This document shows positions 8,176 to 16,047 of a stretch of DNA of 64,000 nucleotides, in pieces. The DNA is taken from positions 62,001 through 126,000 of the forward strand of contig NZ_VCMV01000003.1 of the NCBI RefSeq assembly GCF_008757455.1. Reading direction: 5' to 3'. A model generated the notes under the pieces. It had not been told where the DNA came from. It was given only the letters and a program-made list of their open reading frames with translations, and ran no database searches. Within the stretch, counting starts at the first letter, position 1; the number at the start of each line of letters is the position of its first letter. The translations under genes and the position numbers were made by a program. Source of the stretch: Microvirga brassicacearum (GTDB lineage: Bacteria > Pseudomonadota > Alphaproteobacteria > Rhizobiales > Beijerinckiaceae).

Positions 8176-9735
8176 TCATTCCACGGACCAGGGATATGTC
8201 CATGTCTCGGTCAGCGTGCGATTGCCCGCGCGCAAAAACGCCCGCAAGTCCGTCGATTGCCCGGGTTCGAGCTTGACGTCCATAGCGACGCGAAAGCCGT
8301 CCGTGTGCTCGTTCGGCATGATGAAGCTGTGGGTGATCTTGCCGTTCGAGAGACTGGGGACAAGCTGAACCTGATCGGGGTCGGCCTGGTAATAGCCAAG
8401 ATCGCCGCCTGCGAAATCGATGATGAAGCGGCGATGGGTGGGGTCGCTCGGCGCGTTCGAGCCACTGGCCCGGGGAGGCGCCTGATACGTGTTGATGACC
8501 TTGCCGCCCGGGTGCATGCCGCTGATCGCCGCGACGGAGCGCAGCCGGTACGAGACGTTGATCTCCTGACCCGCCTCGAAGGCGCGGTTGGGCTCCCAAT
8601 AGGCCACGATGTTGTCGTGGGTCTCGTCCTTGGTGGGGATTTCCGCAAGCTCGATCCGCCCCTCGCCCCAATCGCCGATTGGCTCGACCCAATAGCCGGG
8701 CCGCTGGTGATAATGGGCCTCCAAATCCTGGTAGTTCTCGAAAACCCGGTCCCGCTGCATCAGCCCGAAGCCGCGCGGATTGTTGTCGCTGAAGGACGAG
8801 ATCGTCTTCTTCGTCGGGTTGCGCAAGGGCCGCCAGATCCACTCGCCCGCGCCCGAATGCATGAGCAGGCCGTCCGAATCGTGCAATTCGGGCCTGAAGT
8901 CGTCGGTCCGCTTCTGATCGTTCTCGCCCTGGTAGAACATGGATGTGAGCGGGGCGAGGCCCAGACTGGCGATGGTCTGGCGCGGAAACAACGTGGCGGT
9001 CACCTCCAGGGTGGTCTCCCTGGAGGGATAGAGGACGAACCGGTAGGCGCCCGCCACCGAAGGACTGTCCAGCAAGGCGTAGATGGTGACCCGGTCCGCT
9101 CCTGCGGTGGGCATCTGGATCCAGAATTCCCGGAAATTGGGAAATTCCTCGGCATCGCCGCCTTCCACGTTGATCGCGAGGCCCCGCGCCGAGAGGCCGT
9201 ATTTCTGATCGGAGCCAAGGAACCGGAAATAGCTCGCGCCGAGAAAAGCGATGATCTCGTCGAAGACCTTGGGCGAATTGATCGGGTAGTGCAGGCGGAA
9301 GCCCGCGAAACCGAGATTGACCGGCAGGGGCCTCTCGATCTTGTTGCGACCGTAATTGAACAATTCGCGCTGATACGGCACCGGGGTCGGCACCCCGTCG
9401 CGCAGGATGTTCACCGTTACGGGGCGCTGATAGAGAAAGCCGAGGTGGAACAACTGCATCCGGTACTGGCCTCCGCCGGACCCGAGAAGGGCTCGTTCGG
9501 GGCGGAACCGGATGTCCCGGTAATCGTCGAAGCTCAGTGTGTTGAGCGGCTCGGGGAGCTGACCGGGTGCTACCTCATAGGGGGCGCCTGCCAATTCCCG
9601 TGCGCGGCGAACCACCTCCTCGAATCGAAAGGGATTTGGCGCAGGAACTCCGTTCTGCGACGGCTGCGCCCAAGCGGTGGTGGCGACGCTGGCCAGCAGG
9701 CCTTGCAGGATGATTCGGCGGGACAGGGTCATCAT
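8176..9735 (-). CDS. OpgG/OpgD-family periplasmic glucan protein, paralogue 1
   Basis: 519 aa. The twin-arginine export signal SRRIILQG is followed by a hydrophobic run and a TAWAQ cleavage site. The body matches the MdoG/OpgG family: FHLGFLYQRPV, GFAGFRLHYPI, FLGASYFRFLG, YGLSARGLAI, LHDSDGLLMHSGAGEWIWRPL, RGFGLMQRDR, and PTKDETHDNIVAYW. OpgG and OpgD act on osmoregulated periplasmic glucans; E. coli OpgD has been shown to be a beta-1,2-glucanase (family GH186). A second paralogue lies at 20161-21738, and no opgH-like synthase gene is in the window. The convergent ABC-operon side and the empty 650 bp upstream suggest a single-gene transcript. Confidence 0.9.
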   Translation of the reverse strand: MMTLSRRIILQGLLASVATTAWAQPSQNGVPAPNPFRFEEVVRRARELAGAPYEVAPGQLPEPLNTLSFDDYRDIRFRPERALLGSGGGQYRMQLFHLGFLYQRPVTVNILRDGVPTPVPYQRELFNYGRNKIERPLPVNLGFAGFRLHYPINSPKVFDEIIAFLGASYFRFLGSDQKYGLSARGLAINVEGGDAEEFPNFREFWIQMPTAGADRVTIYALLDSPSVAGAYRFVLYPSRETTLEVTATLFPRQTIASLGLAPLTSMFYQGENDQKRTDDFRPELHDSDGLLMHSGAGEWIWRPLRNPTKKTISSFSDNNPRGFGLMQRDRVFENYQDLEAHYHQRPGYWVEPIGDWGEGRIELAEIPTKDETHDNIVAYWEPNRAFEAGQEINVSYRLRSVAAISGMHPGGKVINTYQAPPRASGSNAPSDPTHRRFIIDFAGGDLGYYQADPDQVQLVPSLSNGKITHSFIMPNEHTDGFRVAMDVKLEPGQSTDLRAFLRAGNRTLTETWTYPWSVE

Positions 9736-10084
9736 GGAGGCGGAGTTGCTCTTTTCACGGCTGAAACAAGGAATCGGGCGATCTCAGGAAATGGGATCAG
9801 CCTGCTTCTCCGTCTACCGGTCCCGCTTAATAAAGGCTGAATAGGCGGCCTTGCGGCGACAGGCGGGGACAATCCGCAAAAAATTCTCCCGGAGGGTCAA
9901 AAAAGGCTTGTGATCTGAGGGCGAGGCGCCTATCTCCCGTTCTGCCCAATTTCGCACGTGCCCGTGGTCGCGTGCCGGTTGGTGGGCATCCGGACAAGAG
10001 GCCGGACAGCCGCCCGAGAGCGTCCTAGTTCTCGATACCCCTAACCGGCAGCCGGAGGCGAAACCGGCGTACCTCGTTCTCAAC
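9736..10084. other. Intergenic stretch without a gene
   Basis: No convincing coding frame: one 149-codon frame on the minus strand has no ribosome site, no homology-like motif and runs through the leader region. The left side must hold the opgG promoter (minus strand). The right side probably holds the promoter of the ornithine decarboxylase transcript (plus strand). A GC-rich inverted stretch (CCGGACAAGAGGCCGGACAG around 9991-10010) is present. No precise promoter can be assigned. Confidence 0.5.
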
Positions 10085-10385
10085 GGGGGACGTGACTTAA
10101 AGCAACGACGAACGGGCTTTTTTGGTCTCGTTGGCCCTCCAAAGGTCAACACCGAAGAGGCTTGTTTATCATTGCCGCGCGTGCGGACAGGGAATTTCCC
10201 TCTCCAAACCAAGGCAGCATCGTCGGGTGAAGAGCCCATTGCACCCTCGTGTCTCCATCGCACGATCGCGCAATGCCATCTTTTCCCGCTGACGCCGGAC
10301 GTCCAGGGCTCTTCAAGCCCCGCGCCGTCTGAACTTCAATCCGGAGGCTGCGAGCCTCCATTGAGCCTTTGTGGGGAGAACGCCG
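10085..10385 (+). ncRNA. Structured 5' leader of ornithine decarboxylase (candidate speF leader)
   Basis: About 300 bp directly upstream of the decarboxylase gene lack a reading frame but are rich in hairpins. CAACGA pairs with TCGTTG around 10102-10134. AGGGAATTTCCCT lies near 10190. GGGCTCTTCAAGCCCC lies near 10305. A perfect GGAGGC-tgcga-GCCTCC at 10343-10359 sits just ahead of the ribosome site GGGGAG (10373-10378). A conserved 'speF' RNA motif is known upstream of alphaproteobacterial ornithine decarboxylase genes, so position and structure fit. I cannot align it to the family model here, so the identification is inference and the 5' end is arbitrary. Confidence 0.45.
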
Positions 10386-11540
10386 GTGACACAGCGTATT
10401 CGCGAATTTTTGCGCAACCGACGCGAGGACGGACCTTGCGTCGTCGTCGACCTCGATGTCGTGCGCGACAACTACTCCAAATTTTCCCGTGCTCTCCCCG
10501 ACACGCGCGTGTTCTACGCCGTGAAGGCGAACCCGGATCCGGCGGTCCTCAAGCTGCTGGCCGATCTCGGCTCGTGCTTCGACACCGCTTCGGTGGTGGA
10601 GATCGAGCTGGCACTGGCCGCTGGCGCGACGCCTGAGCGGATCTCGTTCGGCAACACGATCAAGAAGGAACGCGACATCGTCCGCGGCCTTGCGCTGGGC
10701 GTGCGCCTCTTCGCGGTCGATTGCGAAGCCGAGGTCGAGAAGGTCTCGCGCGCTGCGGCTGTCGTCGGCGTGGCTGCTTCCGACGTGAAGGTGTTCTGCC
10801 GCATCCTGTGCGACGGCGCCGGCGCGGAATGGCCTTTGTCGCGCAAGTTCGGCTGCGTGCCCGAAATGGCAGTCGATGTGCTCGAGCACGCCTTCCGTCA
10901 GGGACTTGAGGCCTATGGCGTCTCGTTCCACGTGGGTTCGCAGCAGCGCAACACGGAAGCCTGGGACCAGGCGCTTGCCTCGGCCTCCGCGATCTTCCGC
11001 GAATGCGCCACGCGCGGCATCCACCTGTCGATGGTCAATCTCGGCGGCGGGTTCCCGACCAAGTACCTGAAGTCGGTTCCGGCCGTGAAGCTCTACGGCG
11101 AGTCGATCTTCCGGGCGCTCTCGAAGCATTTCGGCAACCGGCTTCCCGAGACGATCATCGAGCCGGGTCGCGGCATGGTCGGCAATGCGGGCATCATCGA
11201 GGCCGAGGTCGTTCTCGTCTCGAAGAAGAGCCAGGACGAGGACGAGGTGCGTTGGGTCTATCTCGACATCGGCAAATTCGGCGGTCTCGCCGAGACGATG
11301 GACGAGTCGATCCGCTACCCGATCCGGACCGAGCACGATCACGACCGCAAGGTGCCGTGCGTGCTTGCCGGCCCGACCTGCGATTCGGCGGACGTTCTCT
11401 ACGAGAAGGAGCCTTATCCGCTCCCCGTCTCGCTGGAGATCGGCGACAAGGTGCTGATCGAAGGCACGGGCGCCTACACGACCACCTACTCGGCGGTCGC
11501 GTTCAACGGCTTCCCGCCCTTGAAGTCCTACGTGATCTAG
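10386..11540 (+). CDS. Ornithine (or lysine/ornithine) decarboxylase, fold-III PLP enzyme
   Basis: 384 aa from GTG 10386 (GGGGAG 8 bases upstream); an in-frame GTG at 10371 would add five residues but lies inside the ribosome-site region. K47 in VFYAVKANPDP binds PLP. HVGSQQ, NLGGGFPTKY and EPGRGMVGNAG bind cofactor phosphate, and GPTCDSADVLYE carries the active-site Cys-Asp. This is the eukaryote-like alanine-racemase fold seen in alphaproteobacterial ODCs. It makes putrescine, which the homospermidine synthase 0.8 kb downstream would use. The stop codon sits in the centre of a perfect 16-bp palindrome (11531-11546). Confidence 0.92.
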   Translation: MTQRIREFLRNRREDGPCVVVDLDVVRDNYSKFSRALPDTRVFYAVKANPDPAVLKLLADLGSCFDTASVVEIELALAAGATPERISFGNTIKKERDIVRGLALGVRLFAVDCEAEVEKVSRAAAVVGVAASDVKVFCRILCDGAGAEWPLSRKFGCVPEMAVDVLEHAFRQGLEAYGVSFHVGSQQRNTEAWDQALASASAIFRECATRGIHLSMVNLGGGFPTKYLKSVPAVKLYGESIFRALSKHFGNRLPETIIEPGRGMVGNAGIIEAEVVLVSKKSQDEDEVRWVYLDIGKFGGLAETMDESIRYPIRTEHDHDRKVPCVLAGPTCDSADVLYEKEPYPLPVSLEIGDKVLIEGTGAYTTTYSAVAFNGFPPLKSYVI

Positions 11541-11550
11541 ATCACGTCCC

Positions 11551-11623
11551 GCCTGCCTCAGGACATGAGGCAGGCACCAACTTCACCAAGTTTGTCCCGG
11601 ACGGCCTGCTCGAATCGAGCAGG
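11551..11623 (+). terminator. Two stem-loops after the ornithine decarboxylase gene
   Basis: GCCTGCCTCA-ggaca-TGAGGCAGGC (11551-11575) is a perfect 10-bp stem. It is followed by CCTGCT-cgaatcg-AGCAGG (11605-11623). Neither has a T-run, so they could be Rho-related, RNA-stabilising or weak terminators rather than classical ones. They separate the decarboxylase gene from the GNAT gene. Confidence 0.5.
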
Positions 11624-11664
11624 TGCGAGGGCTGTCGCTCACCCCAACCCGGGAGGCCACGGCC

Positions 11665-12237
11665 ATGATCAAGATCCGCCACGAAACGATGCGCGATGTC
11701 GAGGCGCGCGAGGCATTGCTCGATTCATGCTTCGGTGCAGGCAGGTTCCAGAAGACCTGCGAACGCCTGCGCGAGGGTCGCGTTCCGGCGCGAGATTTGT
11801 CGCTCCTGATCGAGCGCGACGGTGCGGTTCTCGGAACCGTGCGCCTGTGGCATGTCTCCGCCGGTGCAAACCGCCCCGCGCTGATGCTGGGCCCGATCGC
11901 CATTGATCCGTCATGTCAGGGCCTCGGCCTCGGCGCGAAGCTGATGCGCGAGGCGCTCGCCCGCAGCGAGGCGCTTGGTCATCAGGCGGTCGTGCTGGTG
12001 GGGGATGCTCCATATTACGAGCGCTTCGGTTTCTCGGCGGAAAGCACCCGCGGATTGTGGATGCCGGGTCCGTTCGAGCGCGAGCGTTTTCTCGGCCTGG
12101 CACTCAAGGCTGGTGCGCTCGACGGCGCACGGGGCCTTGTGTCGGCGACCGGCGAAATCGAACCGAAGCCTGATCTGGCAGCCCTTGTTGCGGCGGCCTC
12201 GCAGGGCAAGCTTGGCGCATTTTCACGCGCGGCCTGA
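11665..12237 (+). CDS. GNAT-family N-acetyltransferase (YhbS-like)
   Basis: 190 aa from ATG 11665 with GGGAGG 8 bases upstream. The acetyl-CoA loop is PSCQGLGLGAKLMREAL (Q-x-x-G-x-G), followed by the strand AVVLVGDAPYYERFGF, the classic YhbS pattern. The N-terminus starts directly with the fold (IKIRHETMRDVEARE). It stands between the ornithine decarboxylase and homospermidine synthase genes, which suggests, but does not prove, an acyl acceptor linked to polyamines. Stem-loops flank it on both sides, so its expression may be set separately from its neighbours. Acceptor unknown. Confidence 0.85.
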   Translation: MIKIRHETMRDVEAREALLDSCFGAGRFQKTCERLREGRVPARDLSLLIERDGAVLGTVRLWHVSAGANRPALMLGPIAIDPSCQGLGLGAKLMREALARSEALGHQAVVLVGDAPYYERFGFSAESTRGLWMPGPFERERFLGLALKAGALDGARGLVSATGEIEPKPDLAALVAAASQGKLGAFSRAA

Positions 12238-12257
12238 TAATTTTTCGACAATTGACG

Positions 12258-12288
12258 CGGGCCGCACCGGAACCGATGGTGCGGCCCG
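12258..12288 (+). terminator. GC stem-loop between the GNAT and homospermidine synthase genes
   Basis: CGGGCCGCACC and GGTGCGGCCCG form a perfect 11-bp stem with a 9-nt loop. The sequence following (TATGCGTTTTA) is only weakly T-rich. It may be a terminator, or a processing or stability element, between two genes of the polyamine cluster. Confidence 0.55.
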
Positions 12289-12331
12289 TATGCGTTTTAA
12301 GACCCCGAAGCCATACGAAGGAGACTTGACG

Positions 12332-13762
12332 ATGACCAACCCGCCCATCCATGGCCGCATCACCGGCCCGATCGTCATGATCGGATTTGGTTCGATCGGC
12401 AAAGGCATGCTGCCGTTGATCGAGCGTCACTTCGAGTTCGACCGGAGCCGGCTCGTGGTCATCGATCCTGACGACAAGGATCGCCGTCTTCTCGACGAGC
12501 GCGGCATTCGTTTCATTCACAAAGGCCTGACGCCGGACAATTATCGCGAGATCCTGAAGCCGCTGCTCACCGAGGGCGGCGGGCAGGGCTTCTGCGTGAA
12601 CCTGTCGGTCGATACGTCCTCGCGCGACATCCTCGAATTGTCACGCGAACTCGGCGCGCTGTACATCGACACGGTGGCGGAGCCCTGGCTCGGATTCTAT
12701 TTCGACAAGAATGCCGGCCCGGAAGCGCGCACCAATTATGCATTGCGTGAAATCATTCTCGACGCACGCCGGCGCAATCCCGGCGGCCCGACGGCGGTCA
12801 ATTGCTGCGGCGCCAATCCCGGCATGGTGTCGTGGCTCGTCAAGCAGGCCCTGCTCAACCTGGCGAAGGATATCGGCATCAAGCATGACGAGCCGAAATC
12901 CCGCGAGGATTGGGCCGCCCTGATGAGCCGTGTGGGTGTGAAGGGAATTCATGTTGCCGAGCGCGACACGCAGCGCGCCACATCCGAGAAGCCGATGGGC
13001 GTGTTCGTCAACACGTGGTCGGTCGAAGGCTTCGTGTCCGAGGGCATGCAGCCGGCCGAACTGGGCTGGGGGACGCACGAAAAGTGGATGCCCGACAACG
13101 GGCGCACGCACACGACCGGCAACCAGTCGGCGATTTATCTGCTCCAGCCCGGAGCCGACACCCGGGTGCGTTCCTGGACCCCGATCGCCGGGTCGCAGCG
13201 TGCGTTTCTGGTAACCCACAACGAGGCGATTTCGATCGCTGATTATTTCACCATGCGCGAGGGCGAGAAGGTCGTCTTCAGGCCGACATGCCACTACGCG
13301 TATCATCCCTGCAACGAGGCCGTGCTCTCGCTGCACGAGATGTTCGGCAATGCGGGCAAGCCGCAGGAGACGTTCCACATCCTTACTGAGGACGAGATCG
13401 TCGACGGCATCGACGAACTCGGCGTGCTTCTCTACGGCCACGCCAAAAACGCGTATTGGTACGGCTCGCAACTTTCCATCGAGGAGACGCGTAAGCTTGC
13501 GCCGTATCAGAACGCCACCGGACTCCAGGTGACGTCGGCGGTGCTCGCCGGAATGGTGTGGGCGCTGGAAAATCCGCAAGCCGGGATCGTCGAGGCAGAC
13601 GACATCGACTTCCGTCGGTGCCTCGAGGTGCAACGGCCCTATCTCGGCCCGGTCGTTGGCGTCTACACGGATTGGACGCCGCTGGAAGGCCGGCCCGGCT
13701 TCTTCGCCGAGGATATCGACACCTCCGACCCGTGGCAGTTCCGGAACGTGCTGGTGCGATAA
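12332..13762 (+). CDS. hss: Homospermidine synthase
   Basis: 476 aa from ATG 12332 with GAAGGAGA upstream; the much longer frame that opens inside the GNAT gene is not used. The NAD-binding loop GFGSIGKG is at residues 18-25, followed by LVVIDPDDKD as the end of the second strand. The body carries stretches typical of bacterial homospermidine synthase: NLSVDTSSRDILELSRELG, CCGANPGMVSWLVKQAL, ERDTQRA and PTCHYAYHPCNEAVLSLHE. The enzyme joins two putrescines into sym-homospermidine using NAD+ as a hydride shuttle. With the decarboxylase gene upstream it completes a putrescine-to-homospermidine route typical of Hyphomicrobiales. Confidence 0.93.
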   Translation: MTNPPIHGRITGPIVMIGFGSIGKGMLPLIERHFEFDRSRLVVIDPDDKDRRLLDERGIRFIHKGLTPDNYREILKPLLTEGGGQGFCVNLSVDTSSRDILELSRELGALYIDTVAEPWLGFYFDKNAGPEARTNYALREIILDARRRNPGGPTAVNCCGANPGMVSWLVKQALLNLAKDIGIKHDEPKSREDWAALMSRVGVKGIHVAERDTQRATSEKPMGVFVNTWSVEGFVSEGMQPAELGWGTHEKWMPDNGRTHTTGNQSAIYLLQPGADTRVRSWTPIAGSQRAFLVTHNEAISIADYFTMREGEKVVFRPTCHYAYHPCNEAVLSLHEMFGNAGKPQETFHILTEDEIVDGIDELGVLLYGHAKNAYWYGSQLSIEETRKLAPYQNATGLQVTSAVLAGMVWALENPQAGIVEADDIDFRRCLEVQRPYLGPVVGVYTDWTPLEGRPGFFAEDIDTSDPWQFRNVLVR

Positions 13763-13771
13763 GAATTTCTC

Positions 13772-13798
13772 TCGTGGCCGGCTGCGTGCCGGCCACGA
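13772..13798 (+). terminator. GC stem-loop between hss and the Smr-like gene
   Basis: TCGTGGCCGGC-tgcgt-GCCGGCCACGA is a perfect 11-bp stem with a 5-nt loop. It ends only six bases before the AAAGGA ribosome site of the next gene. No T-run follows. It could slow or protect the transcript as well as terminate it. Confidence 0.5.
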
Positions 13799-13814
13799 CG
13801 ACGAAAGGAAATAT

Positions 13815-14150
13815 ATGCCGCATTTCGAAGATTTCTACGCGGACAAGCTTCGGGGCGCCTTGGGCGTCGCAGATGCCGATGCGGTGCTGGATCTGCGCGA
13901 GACTTCCCGAGAGGGCGCCGCCGCAGCCATTCAGGACATGCTGGAGCGCAGCCGGTTCGGGGACGCCAAGACGGTCGCGATCCGCCTTTCGCCGCCGCCG
14001 CAAGGTGGGGGTGAGACGCTGTTCCAGCCGATCGGCAAGGCCCTTCTCGAAGCGAAGAAGCGCGGCTGGATCGAGCGCCTCCAGACCCTGCCGGCGCAGG
14101 ACGGTTTGGGGTTCTACGTGGCGCTTTCCGGGAAGCCCGCCGGCGCCTGA
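13815..14150 (+). CDS. Small Smr-domain-like protein
   Basis: 111 aa from ATG 13815 with AAAGGA 5 bases upstream. The segment VLDLRETSREGAAAAIQDML, then FGDAKTVAIRL, GETLFQPIGKALLEAKKRG and a final GLGFYVAL strand follow the order of an Smr domain: LDLRG, helix, strand, helix, ending strand. However, the usual HGKG loop is replaced by SPPPQGGGE. Smr domains nick or bind nucleic acids. With the conserved loop missing, nuclease activity is doubtful. It sits last in the polyamine cluster, 52 bp after hss, and ends directly against the convergent DUF2937 gene. The assignment is by pattern only. Confidence 0.6.
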   Translation: MPHFEDFYADKLRGALGVADADAVLDLRETSREGAAAAIQDMLERSRFGDAKTVAIRLSPPPQGGGETLFQPIGKALLEAKKRGWIERLQTLPAQDGLGFYVALSGKPAGA

Positions 14151-14672
14151 TTACGCCCGGTTGGCAGAAGCGGGCGCACGCCGCCGGAAAAGGCTGCGGA
14201 CAAATCCGGCGAGCACCAGAATGCCACCCCAGACCACCACAAAGCCGAAGGCTGTGGAGAGCAGGCCTTCCTGCGTGACCGGGACCGCCGGTTCGAAATC
14301 GCCGTAGGCCGCGTTCATGATGTCCACATCGCCGTCGCGAACCATCAGCGCGACGCGGCCGAATGGGCCGGCATCGACCATCTGTTGCCGATGCGTTTCA
14401 AGCCTGGCGAGGCGGTCGAGATTGCCCTGCATCGCCGCCCCTTGCCGGCCTGCGAGATCGTCGGCGTTGCTGCGCAGCCGCGCGATGGCGCTCTGCGGCG
14501 TCTCTCCATGGGCGCGGGCATCCGCGTCGAAGCGGGCCAAGACCTGTTTCAACTCATCGATGCCGCCACCGAGGCGCTGGCGATATTGCTGCGAGAACTC
14601 CGGCCCCTGCGAAGCGACGACTCCGCCGATGAGGCCGCAGCCGACGGCAACGATACGGACAATGCGGGACAT
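14151..14672 (-). CDS. DUF2937 family membrane protein
   Basis: 173 aa. Helix 1 is at about residues 5-22 (IVRIVAVGCGLIGGVVA), a long soluble, probably coiled middle covers 25-95 (SQQYRQRLGGGIDELKQVLARFDADARAHG), and helix 2 is at about 138-160 (STAFGFVVVWGGILVLAGF), followed by a basic tail. This is the DUF2937 architecture; the function of the family is not known to me. It is the last gene of the minus-strand run that carries the metal transport genes and starts 9 bp after the 92-aa gene. Whether it is part of that function is open. Confidence 0.7.
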   Translation of the reverse strand: MSRIVRIVAVGCGLIGGVVASQGPEFSQQYRQRLGGGIDELKQVLARFDADARAHGETPQSAIARLRSNADDLAGRQGAAMQGNLDRLARLETHRQQMVDAGPFGRVALMVRDGDVDIMNAAYGDFEPAVPVTQEGLLSTAFGFVVVWGGILVLAGFVRSLFRRRAPASANRA

Positions 14673-14681
14673 CGTTTCTCC

Positions 14682-14960
14682 TCAGGTTCCAAGCGCCGCG
14701 ACGATGTCCTGTTCGGTCACGTCCGAGAGGCCTTTGGCGACCTTGCACGCGCGGGTCTTGATGCCCGGCTCCATGACGAGGATCACCGTTTCGAGCCCGG
14801 GGCAGGCAGGGTCGGTGCAGACAATCTCGTTGACGGCGAACGCGGTATCGTCGCTTGCCCGAAGAGCCGCCCGCGCCCAAGCCTTCACGCGCCGGGTCGC
14901 GTCCGGGTCGGCCTTGGGCGCACCGAGCGCGTTCCTGATGAAAGCTCCGAAACGCGCCAT
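14682..14960 (-). CDS. Conserved 92-aa protein next to WD40/CobW genes
   Basis: 92 aa from the ATG at 14960 (MARFGAFIRNALGAPKAD); the frame also extends upstream to 15020, inside the WD40 gene. It has two cysteines in IVCTDPACPGLETVILVM and another in KTRACKVAKGL. No signal peptide or membrane segment. The CTDPACPGLET stretch looks like a conserved core and might bind a metal with nearby residues, which is inference only. It lies between the DUF2937 gene (9 bp) and the WD40 gene (7 bp), so co-transcription is likely. Function not recognised. Confidence 0.65.
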   Translation of the reverse strand: MARFGAFIRNALGAPKADPDATRRVKAWARAALRASDDTAFAVNEIVCTDPACPGLETVILVMEPGIKTRACKVAKGLSDVTEQDIVAALGT

Positions 14961-14967
14961 GTGGGCC

Positions 14968-15975
14968 TCACGTTGGAAGTGTGAGAATGCCGGCCTGGCC
15001 GTCTTCGCAGCCGAATGCAAGGCGTTTGCCGCCCTGATCCCAGGCCAGCGCCGTGACGCCGCTGTCCTTGAGGGCGGGACGCACCAGCAATTCGGCGGCG
15101 TCCGTGAGCCGGATCAGCAGAATGCAGCCGTCCTCATAGGCAACGGCGAGCACGAAGGTGTTGGGATGGAAAGCGACGCGGCTGACTTTGGCCGGCCGCA
15201 CCCCGCACTCCCGCGGCTGCTTGCCCATCGGGCCTTCCTTCGAGTCGAAGGGCCACAGGATGGCGGCCTCTGCCCCCGACGTAGCGAGCCACTTGCCGTC
15301 GCTCGACCATGACAGGGAGCGGGTTTTGGACGGGTAGCCGCTCATGCGCATGTTGCCCTTGTCGGGAACGAGCCGCCAGCCGTGAAGGGCGTTCTCCTGC
15401 ATCGAGGTCACGATGAAGCGCGCATCCGGCGCCCAGGTAATATCGAGATGCGAACCCTTCCATTCGAGAAGTTCGGGCTTTGCCTCGGTGTTGGGAAACC
15501 AGAGCGTCGCGCCGTTGTAATGGGCGATCGCGAGCCGGTAACCCTTCGGCGCGAACGCGATGCCTCGCGCGGTCGAGGCGAGTTCGAGAACCTTCTCGCG
15601 GCCCTTCTCGTCGTGCGCGATCACGCGCTTGCCGGCCCCATAGGCAAAGGCGCCGCCCTTGCTGACCGCAATCGAATCGATCCACGCACCCTTGGTTTCG
15701 GCAAGCGTGACGGTCGAGCCATCGGCGAGCGTCGCGGCGACCCGGCCGTCGTCGCCGCCGGTGACGAACCGTTCGCCGTCGCTGATGCCCGTGAGGACGC
15801 CCGCGCCCGGATGCCCCTCGATCCGGTGCCTCTCCCCGTCCTTTGCCAGCAACACCGCGCCGTCCCCGAGACCGAGGGCGAGCGTGCCCTTCAGCCAGCC
15901 GATGGCCGTCACGTGAGCTCCCGCATCGAGCGCGGCGACGTTTTGCGAAAGAGACGGAGCAGGTCCAGCGGTCAT
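14968..15975 (-). CDS. Cytosolic WD40-repeat beta-propeller protein
   Basis: 335 aa built of about seven WD-like blades. Recurring units are seen at HVTAIGWLKGTLALGLGDGAV, TGISDGERFVTGGDDGRV, ARGIAFAPKGYRLAIAHYNG, LDITWAPDARFIVTSMQ, RSLSWSSDGKWLATSG, VSRVAFHPNTFVLAVAYEDG and VTALAWDQGGKRLAFGCEDG. There is no signal peptide, so it should be cytosolic. WD40 propellers are protein-binding scaffolds and uncommon in such small bacterial operons. It is read with the CobW GTPase and the AztABC-like zinc importer upstream, from which it is split by a 300-bp gap holding a repeat. The known zinc partner AztD is also a propeller but is exported, so the resemblance is in fold only. Confidence 0.85.
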   Translation of the reverse strand: MTAGPAPSLSQNVAALDAGAHVTAIGWLKGTLALGLGDGAVLLAKDGERHRIEGHPGAGVLTGISDGERFVTGGDDGRVAATLADGSTVTLAETKGAWIDSIAVSKGGAFAYGAGKRVIAHDEKGREKVLELASTARGIAFAPKGYRLAIAHYNGATLWFPNTEAKPELLEWKGSHLDITWAPDARFIVTSMQENALHGWRLVPDKGNMRMSGYPSKTRSLSWSSDGKWLATSGAEAAILWPFDSKEGPMGKQPRECGVRPAKVSRVAFHPNTFVLAVAYEDGCILLIRLTDAAELLVRPALKDSGVTALAWDQGGKRLAFGCEDGQAGILTLPT

Positions 15976-16047
15976 TCAGGCACTTCCATTGTCGGGGAAG
16001 CCAATAGCATGGCGTTCCGTGAACCTCACCCGGAAATGATCGGGGGC

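Noticed and set aside
9814..10263. 149-codon minus-strand frame in the ODC leader region
   Set aside because: No ribosome site or motif, runs across hairpins of the presumed leader RNA.
11975..12331. Extended N-terminus of homospermidine synthase
   Set aside because: The in-frame extension runs through the GNAT gene and a stem-loop; ATG 12332 has a strong ribosome site and starts right at the family's N-terminus.
14968..15975. Calling the WD40 protein AztD
   Set aside because: AztD is exported with a signal peptide and His-rich N-terminus; this protein has neither.
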